Both the position numbers and the translations under genes were made by a program. From Gnomoniopsis sp. IMI 355080 (taxonomy: Eukaryota > Ascomycota > Sordariomycetes > Diaporthales > Gnomoniaceae), in assembly GCA_027946555.1 (NCBI GenBank), contig JAPEVC010000096.1:1-64000 (forward strand): a stretch of 64,000 nucleotides of DNA, in the 5' to 3' direction. The notes below the pieces were generated by a model. It saw only the letters and a list, made by a program, of their open reading frames with translations. It was not told where the DNA came from and did not search any database. Below, one piece after another: positions 12,045 through 23,187 of this stretch (position 1 is its first letter; every line of letters begins with the position of its first letter).

Positions 12045-13130
12045 CCAATTGACAGTATGGAAGCGCAGGAACCAGTGGATTTCTAAGAGCTGTCCAGCAT
12101 GTTGATGCGTGATGATAATGTTGGAGTTGACGCGCTCCCTGCTTCAGCGCCCGTGGGGATCATTTGGGGATCAAAAAGTCTTATCGTTCTCTTATCGATA
12201 CAATCATTAATAAGCAGCGACTTCACCTAGGCACTTCACCTACTCCCTTTTCCATCACACCACGCCGGAGCCAGTCGCATTTTCAACGCAGTTGAATTTT
12301 TTGTTTTCTCACGTTCTTAGTCTGGATCGTTTTTGTGCTGGGAAAACCTCCACAAGATCATCAAATTCTGGAAGATCACCTCCAATACTAGCAGAACAGT
12401 GTAATGTACAGGAGTCTCTCGCATGACAGTCTCGCAGAAGTCCCGCAGAGGTTCTTTTTGCCTCCATAGCTAGGTATGTATGTCTGACTTCGGGGGCACC
12501 GTCCAGGATCATAGTGTCCTGTCACTTCGTCTTCTCCAAATTCACTCCGTGACAAGCGTCCACCACATATCAGGCCACTTTCAAGGACCTCCCATCACAT
12601 TCACCCGGAAATGAAGCTCCAGCTTCTGCTCCAAGTGCTTGTTTGCGATGGACAAGCTACATAGATTCGATGCTTCAGTATCGTGGTCTCCGACTCCTAG
12701 CGCGCCGGCTTGATTATGGCTACGTTACTGATGTTGTGGCAGCACGCGTTGCTGTACTAAAGGCGCGATGTGGCTCTTGCACTTCGGACCATTAAGGAAG
12801 CCTTCCTCTTTTAGGATACCGTTGTTTAAGTGAGGCTCTTAACCGCAAGTTGCATCGAACCGTTCTTCTTCTCATTGTTACGCAGGTGAATCCAAGGTTG
12901 CCAGGGTACCTACCTAGGTAGGTGCTTACCTCGATACGCGGATGGTCTACTAGGTCACCTGCAGGCTTACATGATGAATGAAAGATTTACGTAGTTGTGT
13001 CAATAAAATAATTCTGCGCCCAGTAGATCAGCGATATAGCTAGCACCCTACCATATGCCCGAAGCGGGATTCAAGGTTGATCATAGACCCCAGGCAAGCG
13101 AGCTCTATCGCGATGATTGGCCGCGAACCG
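12045..13130. other. Intergenic
   Basis: GUF1 promoter side and 3' flank of the FNT carrier gene. It includes one copy of the palindrome TACCTAGGTA (12911-12920). No supported gene was seen. Confidence 0.55.
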
Positions 13131-14378
13131 TCAAGCATGCTCATCACATCTTCGCATTTCGGCTCTCGCAGGAATCTTTATATCCACTTCAGGTAGCGTC
13201 GCTCTGAATGTCAGATCTGGCCTGCTGCAGAGGTGCATCCACCAGAAATATGTACCGACGAAAAGACCTCCCCCCACAATGTTTCCAAGAAGTACCGGTA
13301 TAATGCCTTTCAAATCCAGTGTTAGCAACAGAACTCTTTCCCCGATATAATTGTGCCACGAATCTGGGAAGTTTGTAGCAAATCGGCAAGGGCAAATACC
13401 TTTTACGATATAGATACCCACTGTAAGCTCCGGTGTGCCCAGAATAATGGCCATAGGAATATAAAACATATTCGCAATGACGTGGTCAAACCCAAGATGC
13501 GTGAAGGCAAACATCGGCCACCAAATTCCCACGGTCTTTGAAACCAGGTCTTTGCCCTGCATTCCGTAGAAGCAGGCAAGGCAGACCAACCAGTTACAAC
13601 CTATACCACGCAGGAAAATTTGATGCCAGGCTGGGATCAACTGCTTTTTGGTGGCAGCAGCTTGTACTGTCGATAGAAAAGGCTCTGACTCGAAGACGCC
13701 ACCATCTTTGAATCCCAAAAGATTAGTTCAAGCTTTGATCAAGACCTGCTCCTCTTCCGGCTTCTACTTACAGCCAAAAATAACGGCCGTCACAAAAAGA
13801 GCTCCTGCAAAATTGCCCAAAAAGCAAAGAGCCCAATGCCTGGCCAACTGCCTCAGATTAAGTCTGCCTTGAAGCACTGCAACAGTTGTATACTGGATAT
13901 ATGTAGTCCAATCAGTTTACCAATACGGTATAAACAGAACGAAATGAGAACAGTCCAGATTAAAACAACGCACCATGATGGCACCAGTGAAAAGCTCAGC
14001 ATCCGTTAATACAATCCAAACAAGGCCCATAGGGAAGACTAGAGCACCTATCAGCCCATTCAGCCCTGGTGCGTTCTCAAGCAACCACGGAGACGCCTGT
14101 GCCCTAAGATCGGCCGCTGCGGCAAAGGCAAGAAGAGAGCCCGCGGACAACGCTAAGAAGAAAGTCTTTTCAGGCCACATCGCACCCTTGAGTGCACCTG
14201 CCCTAGAGACAATCTCGATCGTTTCGGCCGCTGTGTAGCAGGCGACATTGACATGAACGGCAGCGGCATGATCTCTCCGGGGGAATGTTAGCGAAGATGC
14301 GGTTGCCGATGGCGAGGGCGGCACGCGGGGATTTTCAAAGTGAATGTGTTGATCGTATGGCACAGAATGGAAAGACAT
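13131..14378 (-). CDS. Formate/nitrite transporter (FNT family)
   Basis: Membrane channel/carrier of the FNT family, which moves formate, nitrite or related monocarboxylates. Four exons, 13974-14378, 13772-13892, 13400-13705 and 13131-13306, give 335 aa. The start chosen is the ATG at 14378. Helix 1 (AAETIEIVSRAG...), the LTDAELFTGAIM segment, HWALCFLGNFAGALF, the cysteine-rich segment after exon 3 and GNIVGGGLFVG all match the six-helix FNT fold. Each splice makes sense at the protein level: FTGAIM|YTTVAVL, FG(Y)GGVFESEPF and YIVKG|IIPVLLGN. The last intron (13307-13399) is 93 bp, a multiple of three, and has no stop, so its retention would insert 31 residues. Fungal relatives include the Aspergillus nitrite carrier NitA, but the substrate cannot be told from sequence. 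No nitrate-assimilation genes are adjacent. Confidence 0.9.
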
Positions 14379-17300
14379 GTTTATCAATATGATGTGAGGA
14401 ACCAAAATAGAAGGATGGGATTGAGCTTTCCAATCTGCTGAAACTTTGCCGCCAGAGGCGGCATCATCTGGGAAAAGATGAATGTATGTATACCATTTCC
14501 CACTCTGCTGCTCTCAAGTTTCGGTAGCGGAATGTTTCTTACTCACTTGATCATATTGACTCGTTATCCTCGAACTATTGCTTAATTCAGGGACTATACG
14601 TACCAAGTCCCATATATGTCTTGATAAGTTGCATTTTGATCCGAGTTGGAGTGGACTCGCTGTAACATCATCTCACCTGCCCAAAGAGGTAAGCAAGAGG
14701 CAGGCATACCGGCATAGACTCTAGCTGATATATCAACTTCGAATTATATGGAATGGATACGCAATGTGTCCTTTATTCTTGCATTTTCACTTTGTCGAGC
14801 ACACATTGCAGCGCGCATGCCCCGACACCAGCCTGCGGGCCCCTTTCTCCAAATAGCTCCCCGACACTAATCGAGATCTAAGCGAGTTTGCAGAAGCGAG
14901 ATGCAGGATCGTATGCAAGTGAAAGGGCATGCCACGAATACATCAATCATGCGGTTGCAATTGACTTCAATATTAGGTAGTGTCAGAGATAGTCACTCAA
15001 TATTATGCAGAAGCTCTTCCCATCTAGTGGCAGGGTATTGGTTCACTACGTGCTACCAGATCAGCTATGCAACCTTATTAGCTATCGACCTGCACCAAAT
15101 CCACTGGCATTGTTACGCTAGATTGCTATCACTCAATGAATTTCAAAACTGTTAAATGTGTGTCATTCTTGATGGATTTGATTGCGTTCTTTGTGTGCCA
15201 GGAAATCATAATGAAACACCGTCACTCGGCAATTGTATCTGACGCGTCTCCTGGTGTATAGTACTGCAAAGCCATCTGCACAAGTGGTCAAGGGGCAGAT
15301 AGCAGCCCTCGTGATAGCCTTGCAACCTGTCATTGGATGCGCGAGCAACTATTGCTGTAATACTTGTGGGGAGAGAGTAATAACACGATACAAGTGCGCT
15401 GTCAAAGTTAAATAAAGTGGTTTCAAATTTGAAACTACTGTTCTTGTTCATCTCTCATTCACCTAAGATGATCATTGCATTTGTAACTCTTTGTGCAAGT
15501 CCATTTCTACAACGCTGCTGAGAACGCTTTTGACGTGGCTGGGTCTTTGGATTGCCGTGGCCAGTGCTCTCGTAATCATGTTCAAAATGAAAGATATGGT
15601 CACATCTTCTGCCACTGAGGATTTGCTCTCAAGATTTCTCACCGAGGCAATTACTATGAATATGCAGTACTTGAGGCCATGCATTTCATGCTGGGGACAA
15701 TCAACACTACAAAACTTCATCTAAATCTAGATAATACTTCAGTGCATCAAAGGCAAGAGCCAAATGGCTTGGTGCATTGAGCGGCCCTGTAAGATACAAT
15801 GAAATCGACAAGGGCAAGTAAGTGATATCAAGGTATAACAAGATCGTGTGCAACCGGCAGGGGGTCGAATAAGGAGGCAGTCTGACAGGCGACAGGCGTC
15901 TGTTCATAACCGGACCATAATGTACTGAGTGTCGGGCTTTCGCGGGTTATTAAAGACAGGGCGTGGACCGAATTTTCTCAAGAAGCCCAGAAGGCAGGAT
16001 ACACCTCCGTGAGCAGCTCGGCATCATGCACCTAGGTAAATGTGGTAGTTGTGGTGAGAGCACCTGGCACCACTTCAAGAATCAAGTGGGACAGATTCGA
16101 ACGATGATTATATGCATGCCGACTGTGACAGATGAACTTCAGCACAAGCGGCGCCGCACAAGCTCAGTAACCTGGTTCGACTTGAAACCTCTTTCTTTTA
16201 CATCTACGTGGTAAAGAGCAGAGCGCAGCGATATGTATTATATCCTAGACTAACACATTTGTAGTCGTGGACACACTGCTGCAAGATGAGTTGCGAACGC
16301 CTGGACGAGTCACTAGGTTCGCAGATGCCCGCCATCATCAACGACAACGACCAAAAGCCAACTCTACACATATGGATATGGATAAGCGGCATCGTACCAA
16401 ACCAGGTTCATTACATTCAAGTCGCGACCAGCCCACCCCCTGCTACGATTCAGAGCTCTCCGGGTTTGTATTCACCAGCCAAAACTGCCCGTTTCCTGCG
16501 CCGTGCCCCGTAGCGGTTGGGCAAAAGCTCGGTAAAGGACAGGTTACGACAGCTCCGGGCGGCTCATCCTGGTGGGTCATAAGCCAAGTCTGGGGAATAA
16601 ACCTGGAGAAGGAGGAGTGCCCCGGAGCTTTGTTCTATGAGCCCTGCACACACATGCCCAGGTGAAATACCCGTCTGCGGTGCCGAAGTCCTTCCCAGGT
16701 TTTTCTATAAAGGAGGGCATGTCCTCTTCTGCGTGACCAGTCTATGACTGCTTCCTCTATTCTTCCTGTTCGTTCGCAAGCGAGTCTCGCAACTGAAGAC
16801 AGGTAATTCACCGTCTTTAGAGCCTCAGAGGATCCTCGTGAGAGGTCGTTGCGCATTAGGTAAGCCGAAGTACGCAGTAGGTTCAGTTTGTTCAAGCGAA
16901 CGAAATTCCTTTTTATCCCAAATCACTGCCTAAAAAGCCTCGCAGCTTGCAGACTACTAAGCTTGTCTCCTTTCTTCTGTTGTGTCTCTAGCACACAGTG
17001 GCTCACACAACCACCCTGAGTCCATCGCCGACATGCAGGTGGCCAACGCAAGCGCATCAATGGCATCTCCTTGTTTGGCGAAGGCTGACAGGTTTCCGCG
17101 GTGGTGTGGTTGATCCTCAGGGATGTTGATTAGCCCCGGGCCCTTCTCGGCGGTTGAGCCTGGACAGTGGGACCGGTATCATAGGGCCGAGTCAGCTCCT
17201 GGTGGGTGGCATGTTTGAAGGATCAATGCTTTTCCAGACCAAACAGAACCGAGCCCTCAAGACACCGGAACTACAGCCTTGGCGAAAAGTCTTAACCATG

Positions 17301-17989
17301 ATTGGCACCGCCGTGGCGCCATGGCACACTTATGTTGAGCCGCATTTCTTCTTCTCAACCTCTGGTTGTCGTGTGGGTGGTATTCTTCACGGCGCGCCCG
17401 AGACCACACCTTTCTTGAAGTTCTGGGGAAAGTTTGGAGAAACCCACGCAAGATTCACCGCTGTCGACCATGCTTTTGGGCGTCCGGGGATACCCGCAAT
17501 TTTTCTGGAGGCGGGGACGACGCGAGTCTGGACCTGGAGAACAGTGGGGTCAGACACTGCATTGCAAACCTGGATTTGGGCGCATTGCTTCCGGAGATTC
17601 TGAAGATATATGGAGACTCGCTCTAAAGCCTCGATATCGCTCAGCCCATACCTCCACGAATATGCGGGTCTTTTGATGCCTTCTCGGCCCATATGTTTTT
17701 TTCTCAGACAGCAATGAACTCTACCTGATTGTGTCGATAGTGAAGCCCGAAACAACGGTATTTTCTAGATAAAAACAAGTTGATGAACTCTAAATCGAGT
17801 CAGACAGTCTCAATGTGTGCCGCCACCCGTGTTGACAAACGGCGATCGCATGCACCCCAGAACATTCCACACCCCGCCAGCCGCTAAGGAAGCGTTCTAG
17901 CGGGATCACCGTACAAAAACTCAACCTGCGTGCATGGCCGATGGTGAGCTATATTGGTCACGGAAAACGTGGGACGGAATGACTCGGCA
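14379..17989. other. Long gene-free stretch
   Basis: About 3.6 kb without a frame I would defend. Several 130-150-codon open frames exist (for example near 16267-16665 and 17154-17603). The latter lacks an ATG start, and none shows a domain or convincing codon composition. No transposon ends, tRNA or simple repeats were noted. Confidence 0.5.
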
Positions 17990-18133
17990 CTGGGGTACAT
18001 CCGGGGTATTGGGCGAACAAAAGAGCGGTTCCGGGGATTTGGGAACTCGCCTGGATTTTTTGTCCCGCAGATAGACGTTTGATCCTCTGGGGACCCCAGC
18101 GGAGAACTTTGGCCCTCATTCCGGGGTCTCCAC
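17990..18133. promoter_or_regulatory. Cluster of CreA/Mig1-like sites in the sugar-carrier promoter
   Basis: Matches to the CreA consensus SYGGRG occur at 17990-17995 (CTGGGG), 18001-18006, 18031-18036 and 18121-18126 (CCGGGG), 18087-18092 (CTGGGG) and 18099-18104 (GCGGAG). On the other strand they occur at 18094-18099 (CCCCAG) and 18128-18133 (CTCCAC). Eight sites lie in 144 bp, against about 0.6 expected by chance, some 280-425 bp before the carrier ATG. The consensus is established for fungal carbon-catabolite repression; that it works here is inference. Confidence 0.5.
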
Positions 18134-18235
18134 AACGAGTCTGGGAAAGAAACGGAGGATGACGTGCGGGAAAAATAGGCCGGACGACAGCGCGTGATTC
18201 TCACCTTATTAGGGGCGCACCGGTGCTATGAAGGT

Positions 18236-18250
18236 TGAGTATTTATATCA
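18236..18250 (+). promoter_or_regulatory. Possible TATA element of the sugar-carrier gene
   Basis: An AT-rich GAGTATTTATATCAG lies about 165-180 bp before the ATG at 18415 and downstream of the CreA-like cluster, a reasonable position for a fungal TATA box with a long 5' UTR. Confidence 0.35.
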
Positions 18251-18414
18251 GCGCGTTCCTCCGCCGTTGAAAATTTGTGGACGGGAGTCTTCGCCTATAT
18301 CCCTCTTTCTTCACGACCCTACATCCTTTCCGTTGGGGTTGAGAGAAACTTGCCTGGGTTCACACCACATAGCAAGTCTTACTTTATCAACTCACCCAGT
18401 CATACAACTTTAAC

Positions 18415-20238
18415 ATGGCCGACAAAGACGTTGTGTCGGCCGCGCCGATCCAGCCGGTCAGCAGCCCTAATACACGTGGCAAGAAACTTCAGGAAGCTCA
18501 AGTAGAGAATCCTGTCAGGCCTGATGGGATCCCAGCTATGGACGAGAAACAAGCCCTGGCGGCTGCCGCTGCCGGAGGATACGAAATCGACGCTTTCATC
18601 AACGAAATGGAAGCTGAGCTTGAGGCTGCTGGAGGCTTGAAAACGGGCTTCTTCCAGCTGAAGTTCAGCGACCCGAGATACTTCACCTGGGTCATCGTGG
18701 CGTTCGCTTCGATGGGTGGCCTCCTGTCTGGACTCGACCAATCTCTCATCTCTGGCGCCAACCTGTTTCTCCCCAATGATCTCGGCTTGGATGACCGTCA
18801 AAACAGTCTGGTGAACTCTGGCATGCCGTTGGGCGCTGTCGGTGGTGCCTTGATTCTTGGACCTTGCAATGAATGGTTCGGTCGAAAGGGCGCAATCATT
18901 ATCTCTACTGTTTTATATACCATTGGTGCTGCGCTTGAAGCTGGAGCTATGAACTTTGGTAAGTGCTGACTTGTGATCATCTCAACTGTTTCATTCGCTG
19001 ATCAGGAACCAGGCATGATCGTTGGTGCCCGTGTCATCCTTGGACTAGGTGTTGGTCTAGAGGGCGGTACAGTACCTGTATACGTCGCTGAGACCGTTGA
19101 GCGTAGACTGAGAGGAAATTTGGTCTCCCTCTACCAGTTTAACATCGCCCTTGGAGAGGTTCTGGGATATGCCATCGCAGCCATGTTCCTCAATGTTCCA
19201 GGCAACTGGCGCTACATTCTCGGCTCTTCTCTAGTCTTCTCGACTATCATGTTCCTTGGCATGCTGTTCCTTCCCGAATCACCTCGTTTCCTCATGCTCA
19301 AGGGCAGGACTCTCGACGCCTTTAAGGTCTGGAAGCGAATCCGTGGTGTTGAGAACGCCGATTCTAGAGAGGAATTCTTCATTATGAAGGCATCCGTCCA
19401 GTTCGAGCAGACTGCCGTCACAGAGAGTGCCCGCAACAAGCGCTTCCCATTCCTGGACTTCATCACTGTGCCTCGTTGCCGACGGGCCCTGGTCTACGCC
19501 AACATCATGATTTTGCTCGGTCAGCTTACTGGAGTCAACGCTATCATGTACTACATGAGCGTTCTCATGACACAGATCGGCTTCGACGACAAGCAGAGTA
19601 CTTACATGTCGCTTGTCGGCGGAGGGTCTCTTCTCATTGGCACCATTCCTGCAATCTTCCTCATGGAGAAATTTGGCAGGCGGTTCTGGGCCAACGCCAT
19701 GTTGCCAGGCTTCTTTGTCGGTCTCGTCGTTATCGGCGCATCCTACCAAATTCCTCTCACGACCAATGCTGGTGGTGCCGAGGCTTGTTACCTCATTGGC
19801 TTGGTCCTGTATATGGGCTTCTTTGGTTGTTATGCCTGCTTGACTTGGGTCATTCCTTCAGAGGTCTACCCTACCTACCTTCGTCACTGGGGAATGGTCA
19901 CGAGCGATGCTCTGCTGTTCCTTGCGTCTTTCATCGTCACTTACAACTTCACCGCGATGCAGAACGCCATGACACGTACAGGCCTGACTCTCGGCTTTTA
20001 CGGTGGCATTGCCGTGGTTGGTTGGTTCTACCAGCTTTTGTTCATGCCCGAGACCAAGGACAAGACCCTGGAGGAGATCGACCTGCTGTTTGAGAAGCCC
20101 ACTCGTGAGATTGTCGCTGAGAACGTGAAGAACGTGTCTCGCAGCATGGCCAACTTCTTCACCGGACGGTGGGGAAAGGATTCTGAGGCTGAGGCCCTCG
20201 CAATGGCCCAAGAAGACAAGCTCAGCGAGAAGCTTTAA
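18415..20238 (+). CDS. MFS sugar/polyol transporter
   Basis: Plasma-membrane sugar porter, probably a proton symporter for a hexose, polyol or inositol-like substrate. Exons 18415-18958 and 19013-20238 give 589 aa. A hydrophilic N-terminus of ~90 residues precedes twelve helices. Family signatures are visible: GRKGAIIIS after helix 2, VYVAETVERRLRG (the PESPR-side motif of helix 4), LFLPESPRFLM at the end of helix 6, QLTGVNAIMYY in helix 7, WVIPSEVYPT before helix 10 and FMPETKDKTLEEID after helix 12. The intron (54 bp, GTAAGT...AACCAG) rejoins FG|MIVGARVILG. The nearer CAG at 19003-19005 would put the rest out of frame, so AACCAG is chosen. The promoter carries a cluster of CreA-like sites. 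The 3' end is convergent with the GFA-domain gene, 278 bp away. Confidence 0.93.
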
Positions 20239-20516
20239 ATTCTGATGGCCATGGCCCACCCTTGGGTGGATTTGATGCAAGCTAGTACGCGGAAAAGCGT
20301 CTAGTAGAACACGGCATAAAAAGAAATATTGTTTGTAATCTGATGATACCCGGAATATATGTCTGATCAACGAAATACGAATCGGTCTTTTGGACGCATT
20401 CTCGTTCTTGATTTTCCCTGCATCGAGGTGTCCGAGCCAATGTGTATCCTTGTATGACTCAAAATGCCTCTTTTGTCCTTGACACGCAATAGACCAAAGG
20501 ATCGAATGTGTACCTC

Positions 20517-21695
20517 TCAATTTCGTAGTCGCCACCACTCAGGAAACCTCCGTTCTACCCGCCATGCTTCATAGTCAGCCTCAACGGCCTTTATCCAGCC
20601 CTCCCTCCAGCCACCCATGACATCGTCGCGATGCTGAATAGGGCCGCCTAACAACCACAAAAAGGTTTCCTCTGCTCTGGTTCCTTGAGGTGAATCCAAG
20701 AGCCCCATGGCGATGTTGACCACATCATGCCGCTTGTCAGCAGCATAGAATACACATGCCGAGCAGCGTGAGCAGAAATATCTATTGACACCATCCGAGC
20801 TTCCGTGAACAGACAAAGTACCCAATCGCGGATCCTTTTCGTGTTCCTCTGCTACGACGGCGGCGTAGAGATCGTTCAGAGTAGTAGGAAAGCTGGGCGA
20901 ATTTTCGGACTTTGGGCCCTGTACCGGAAACCCAACGTGCCTGAGAAATACGAAAGCCCAGCTGAAGAAGTCAACCCCAAAGGATGTCCTACAGGAGTTG
21001 CACGCATCCATTCCCGCAACCGGCTTCCTGCTGACCGGATCAACGTACCGAGAGAGGTCTGCCGGCTGCTTACTCGTATTTTCTTCGAGTGCTTCAGCCT
21101 GTCGAAAAACCAAGTCAACGCCTCTGCAGTGGCATCGGATGGGAATCTCTAGGACGGAGCGCTTCCAACCTGCGTCTGGGAGGACCTTTCCAGGCCAGTC
21201 ATGAGACAGCTCCGCACTCTTTTCTGCCCTCTGCTCCCAGCGCTTCACGATGGTCCCATCTCCATTCGGCTTTTGCAGCCATGGGGTCGCTCCACCATCC
21301 AGCGTGTCCGCCACAAAAATGTGATCTGTGAGCCTGACCAAGTTCTCAGGGCCGTCATTCAGTATCACACCAGTAAAGACGCCGTATTGAACTCGTTTCG
21401 CATCATCCGGTTGTTCCCAGAACATGGTACTTGAGCAGACGCCGCAAAAGAGGACCTTCAGCCGCTCAGAAAAGTCGTACTTCTTCAACGTCGAGTTCCG
21501 GATGGCGTCATGATCACCGGGCCATGGTACATCGATACTGTAAAAAGCACCAGTAAGGTGTCGACAGGAGTTGCAGTGACACGCTGAAGCTTTCAGAGGG
21601 AGAGACGAGCGCACGACCGTAGCCGTGAAGATGTGCGCTTCGCAGAGGCATTGGGCTGTGATCTGTATTTTGTCTTGATTCTCGGCGACAGCCAT
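20517..21695 (-). CDS. Protein with two GFA (CENP-V/GFA) zinc domains
   Basis: An intronless gene of 392 aa from the ATG at 21695 (MAVAENQ). An upstream ATG at 21758 would add 21 poorly conserved-looking residues. The first GFA domain (~residues 8-150) shows the zinc ligands as CxC, CHCxxC (ACHCNSC) and FCGVC. A second, diverged copy (~165-370) has RCHC, DACNSC and YFCSRC. The GFA family includes the bacterial glutathione-dependent formaldehyde-activating enzyme; fungal members are mostly uncharacterised, and substrate claims would be guesswork. The tandem arrangement suggests an internal duplication giving a pseudo-dimer. Downstream neighbours on the same strand (GNAT and GST genes) are also small-molecule modifying enzymes, but no operon-like logic applies in fungi. 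Confidence 0.87.
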   Translation of the reverse strand: MAVAENQDKIQITAQCLCEAHIFTATVVRSSLPLKASACHCNSCRHLTGAFYSIDVPWPGDHDAIRNSTLKKYDFSERLKVLFCGVCSSTMFWEQPDDAKRVQYGVFTGVILNDGPENLVRLTDHIFVADTLDGGATPWLQKPNGDGTIVKRWEQRAEKSAELSHDWPGKVLPDAGWKRSVLEIPIRCHCRGVDLVFRQAEALEENTSKQPADLSRYVDPVSRKPVAGMDACNSCRTSFGVDFFSWAFVFLRHVGFPVQGPKSENSPSFPTTLNDLYAAVVAEEHEKDPRLGTLSVHGSSDGVNRYFCSRCSACVFYAADKRHDVVNIAMGLLDSPQGTRAEETFLWLLGGPIQHRDDVMGGWREGWIKAVEADYEAWRVERRFPEWWRLRN

Positions 21696-21984
21696 TTTTG
21701 GAAACTTCTGCAGACTTTGGACGTTTGACAAGGAGCGGTACCTGTCCCTTATTTTCAAGCAAGTCTAGTCGAGTTTTATCAATACTGTATCGATAGAATA
21801 CCTAGGTATTCATCATCATCCGTCAGCCCTGCGGATGACAACCGAGGCCTATTGAGCCGCTTGGTGGCGTCATTGCAGCACCTTGTCAAACGAAAATGGA
21901 CAATAGGGCGCCGCAGGGCGTGGGTTCACGCACCACTCCGCAGGGTCCGTACGAGAGTTACATACTGGTCTACTGTTCGGAGAC

Positions 21985-22683
21985 TCAGGCAATCCGTTTC
22001 CTCATGAATGCCGCAACATACTTTTCAGACCCGTTTCTGGTGTCATAATGAGGCACATCCTTCCATTTCACATAGCCCATCCTCTTGTACCAGTCCTCAT
22101 TGCTTGATCCACGTGGCGGTGCTGGCCTGCCTTCCAACGCTTCGTACCTCGTCCGGTCATGATCATCCTCTGTGTACCTTCTAGATAGAGTGGTGATTGC
22201 AATGGTGTGGCAATTTGGTGATCCATACGGCTCTTTTGAAGCGAGTCTCTCCAAGGTCTCCATCACGGCGCGGCCAAGACCACCTCGGCGATGCTCCTGG
22301 AGAATAAAAAATCTGGCGATGGTGAAAATAGATTTGTCGTGAGGGTTGGCCAGCTCTAGGTCTGGTGGCTCGGCCTCACAGTCGAGCGAGACGTGCCCGA
22401 CGCGGAGGTTGGGTTGGGCGGTAGGCTTGATCCAAAACATCGTCTTCCTTCTGGCGTCCATGGAATCGCGCCAAGCAACGATATGGTCTGGTGTGTCTGC
22501 CCATCCGCAGATCTTGCGCTGCCGAAGTAACTCATCGACTTGAGACTGCTCGTATAGATTCATAGTCTCCAAGGTACATTTTGACTCGGGCGCCTGGGGA
22601 ATTGAAGCTGTCATGGCGAATGGCGAGGAGACCGAGGGTATCTTGGCTAGATTCTCGCCTTCGTGAACTGTGGCAACGTGCAT
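21985..22683 (-). CDS. GNAT-family N-acetyltransferase
   Basis: An intronless 232-aa protein. The N-terminal ~45 residues are variable. Then a GNAT fold is recognisable: a strand rich in aromatic residues (MFWIKPTAQPNLRVGHVSL), the beta4-alpha3 acetyl-CoA loop as FILQEHRRGGLGRAVMETLE (a variant of Q/RxxGxG/A), and a C-terminal strand with DWYKRMGYVKW, typical of the region after beta5. The substrate (amine, amino acid or antibiotic) cannot be told. A later ATG (at the MTASIPQ segment) is an alternative start. It lies about 500 bp from the GST gene, same strand. Confidence 0.85.
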   Translation of the reverse strand: MHVATVHEGENLAKIPSVSSPFAMTASIPQAPESKCTLETMNLYEQSQVDELLRQRKICGWADTPDHIVAWRDSMDARRKTMFWIKPTAQPNLRVGHVSLDCEAEPPDLELANPHDKSIFTIARFFILQEHRRGGLGRAVMETLERLASKEPYGSPNCHTIAITTLSRRYTEDDHDRTRYEALEGRPAPPRGSSNEDWYKRMGYVKWKDVPHYDTRNGSEKYVAAFMRKRIA

Positions 22684-23187
22684 TAATATTGGAGATCGAA
22701 GGCGGTATGTATTGAGGTTCAGTGTTGAGTCATTGTTTGCCGGACGGCGGATCAGGATCTCGATTAGTGGTATCTATTTATACAACTTTTCTAAGTGCAC
22801 GTTCATTACAAGCCTGCGGTCAGCTCGGCTTTTGCCATGCCGCCGACCGCGCCGATGCGCAGAACGAAGGGAGCCTCTAGTGAAGGAAAAGGAAATTTCA
22901 ATACATCGTGGCCTGTAGCCAAGAAGGACGTCAATCGTCTGCTCAATGAACGAGCCCACATTTCTGGGAAGCTACGCATTAGCCTTTTTTTTTTTTTTAG
23001 GTGGATTTCGTTCCGTGTTTCGGTCTTCATTGTGCACTTCGGTGGACCCTGTGTACCTACTACCTAGGTACCTAAGTATTGAGTCAACGTCCGCCCCCAG
23101 GGGGCCCTTCTACCTAAGCATACGCGTATTGCTCGAATATCCACTGGTTCCAAATCCAGCAGCAATCTCGTTTGAGAGTTTCGCAAA
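22684..23187. other. Intergenic
   Basis: GNAT promoter and GST 3' flank. It contains a T-tract (22985-22999) and one perfect TACCTAGGTA palindrome (23061-23070). No gene was seen. Confidence 0.6.

Noticed and set aside
16267..17755. Open frames of 120-150 codons upstream of the sugar carrier as a gene
   Set aside because: They overlap on both strands, the longest plus-strand one at 17154 lacks an ATG, and none has protein-like composition or splice partners.
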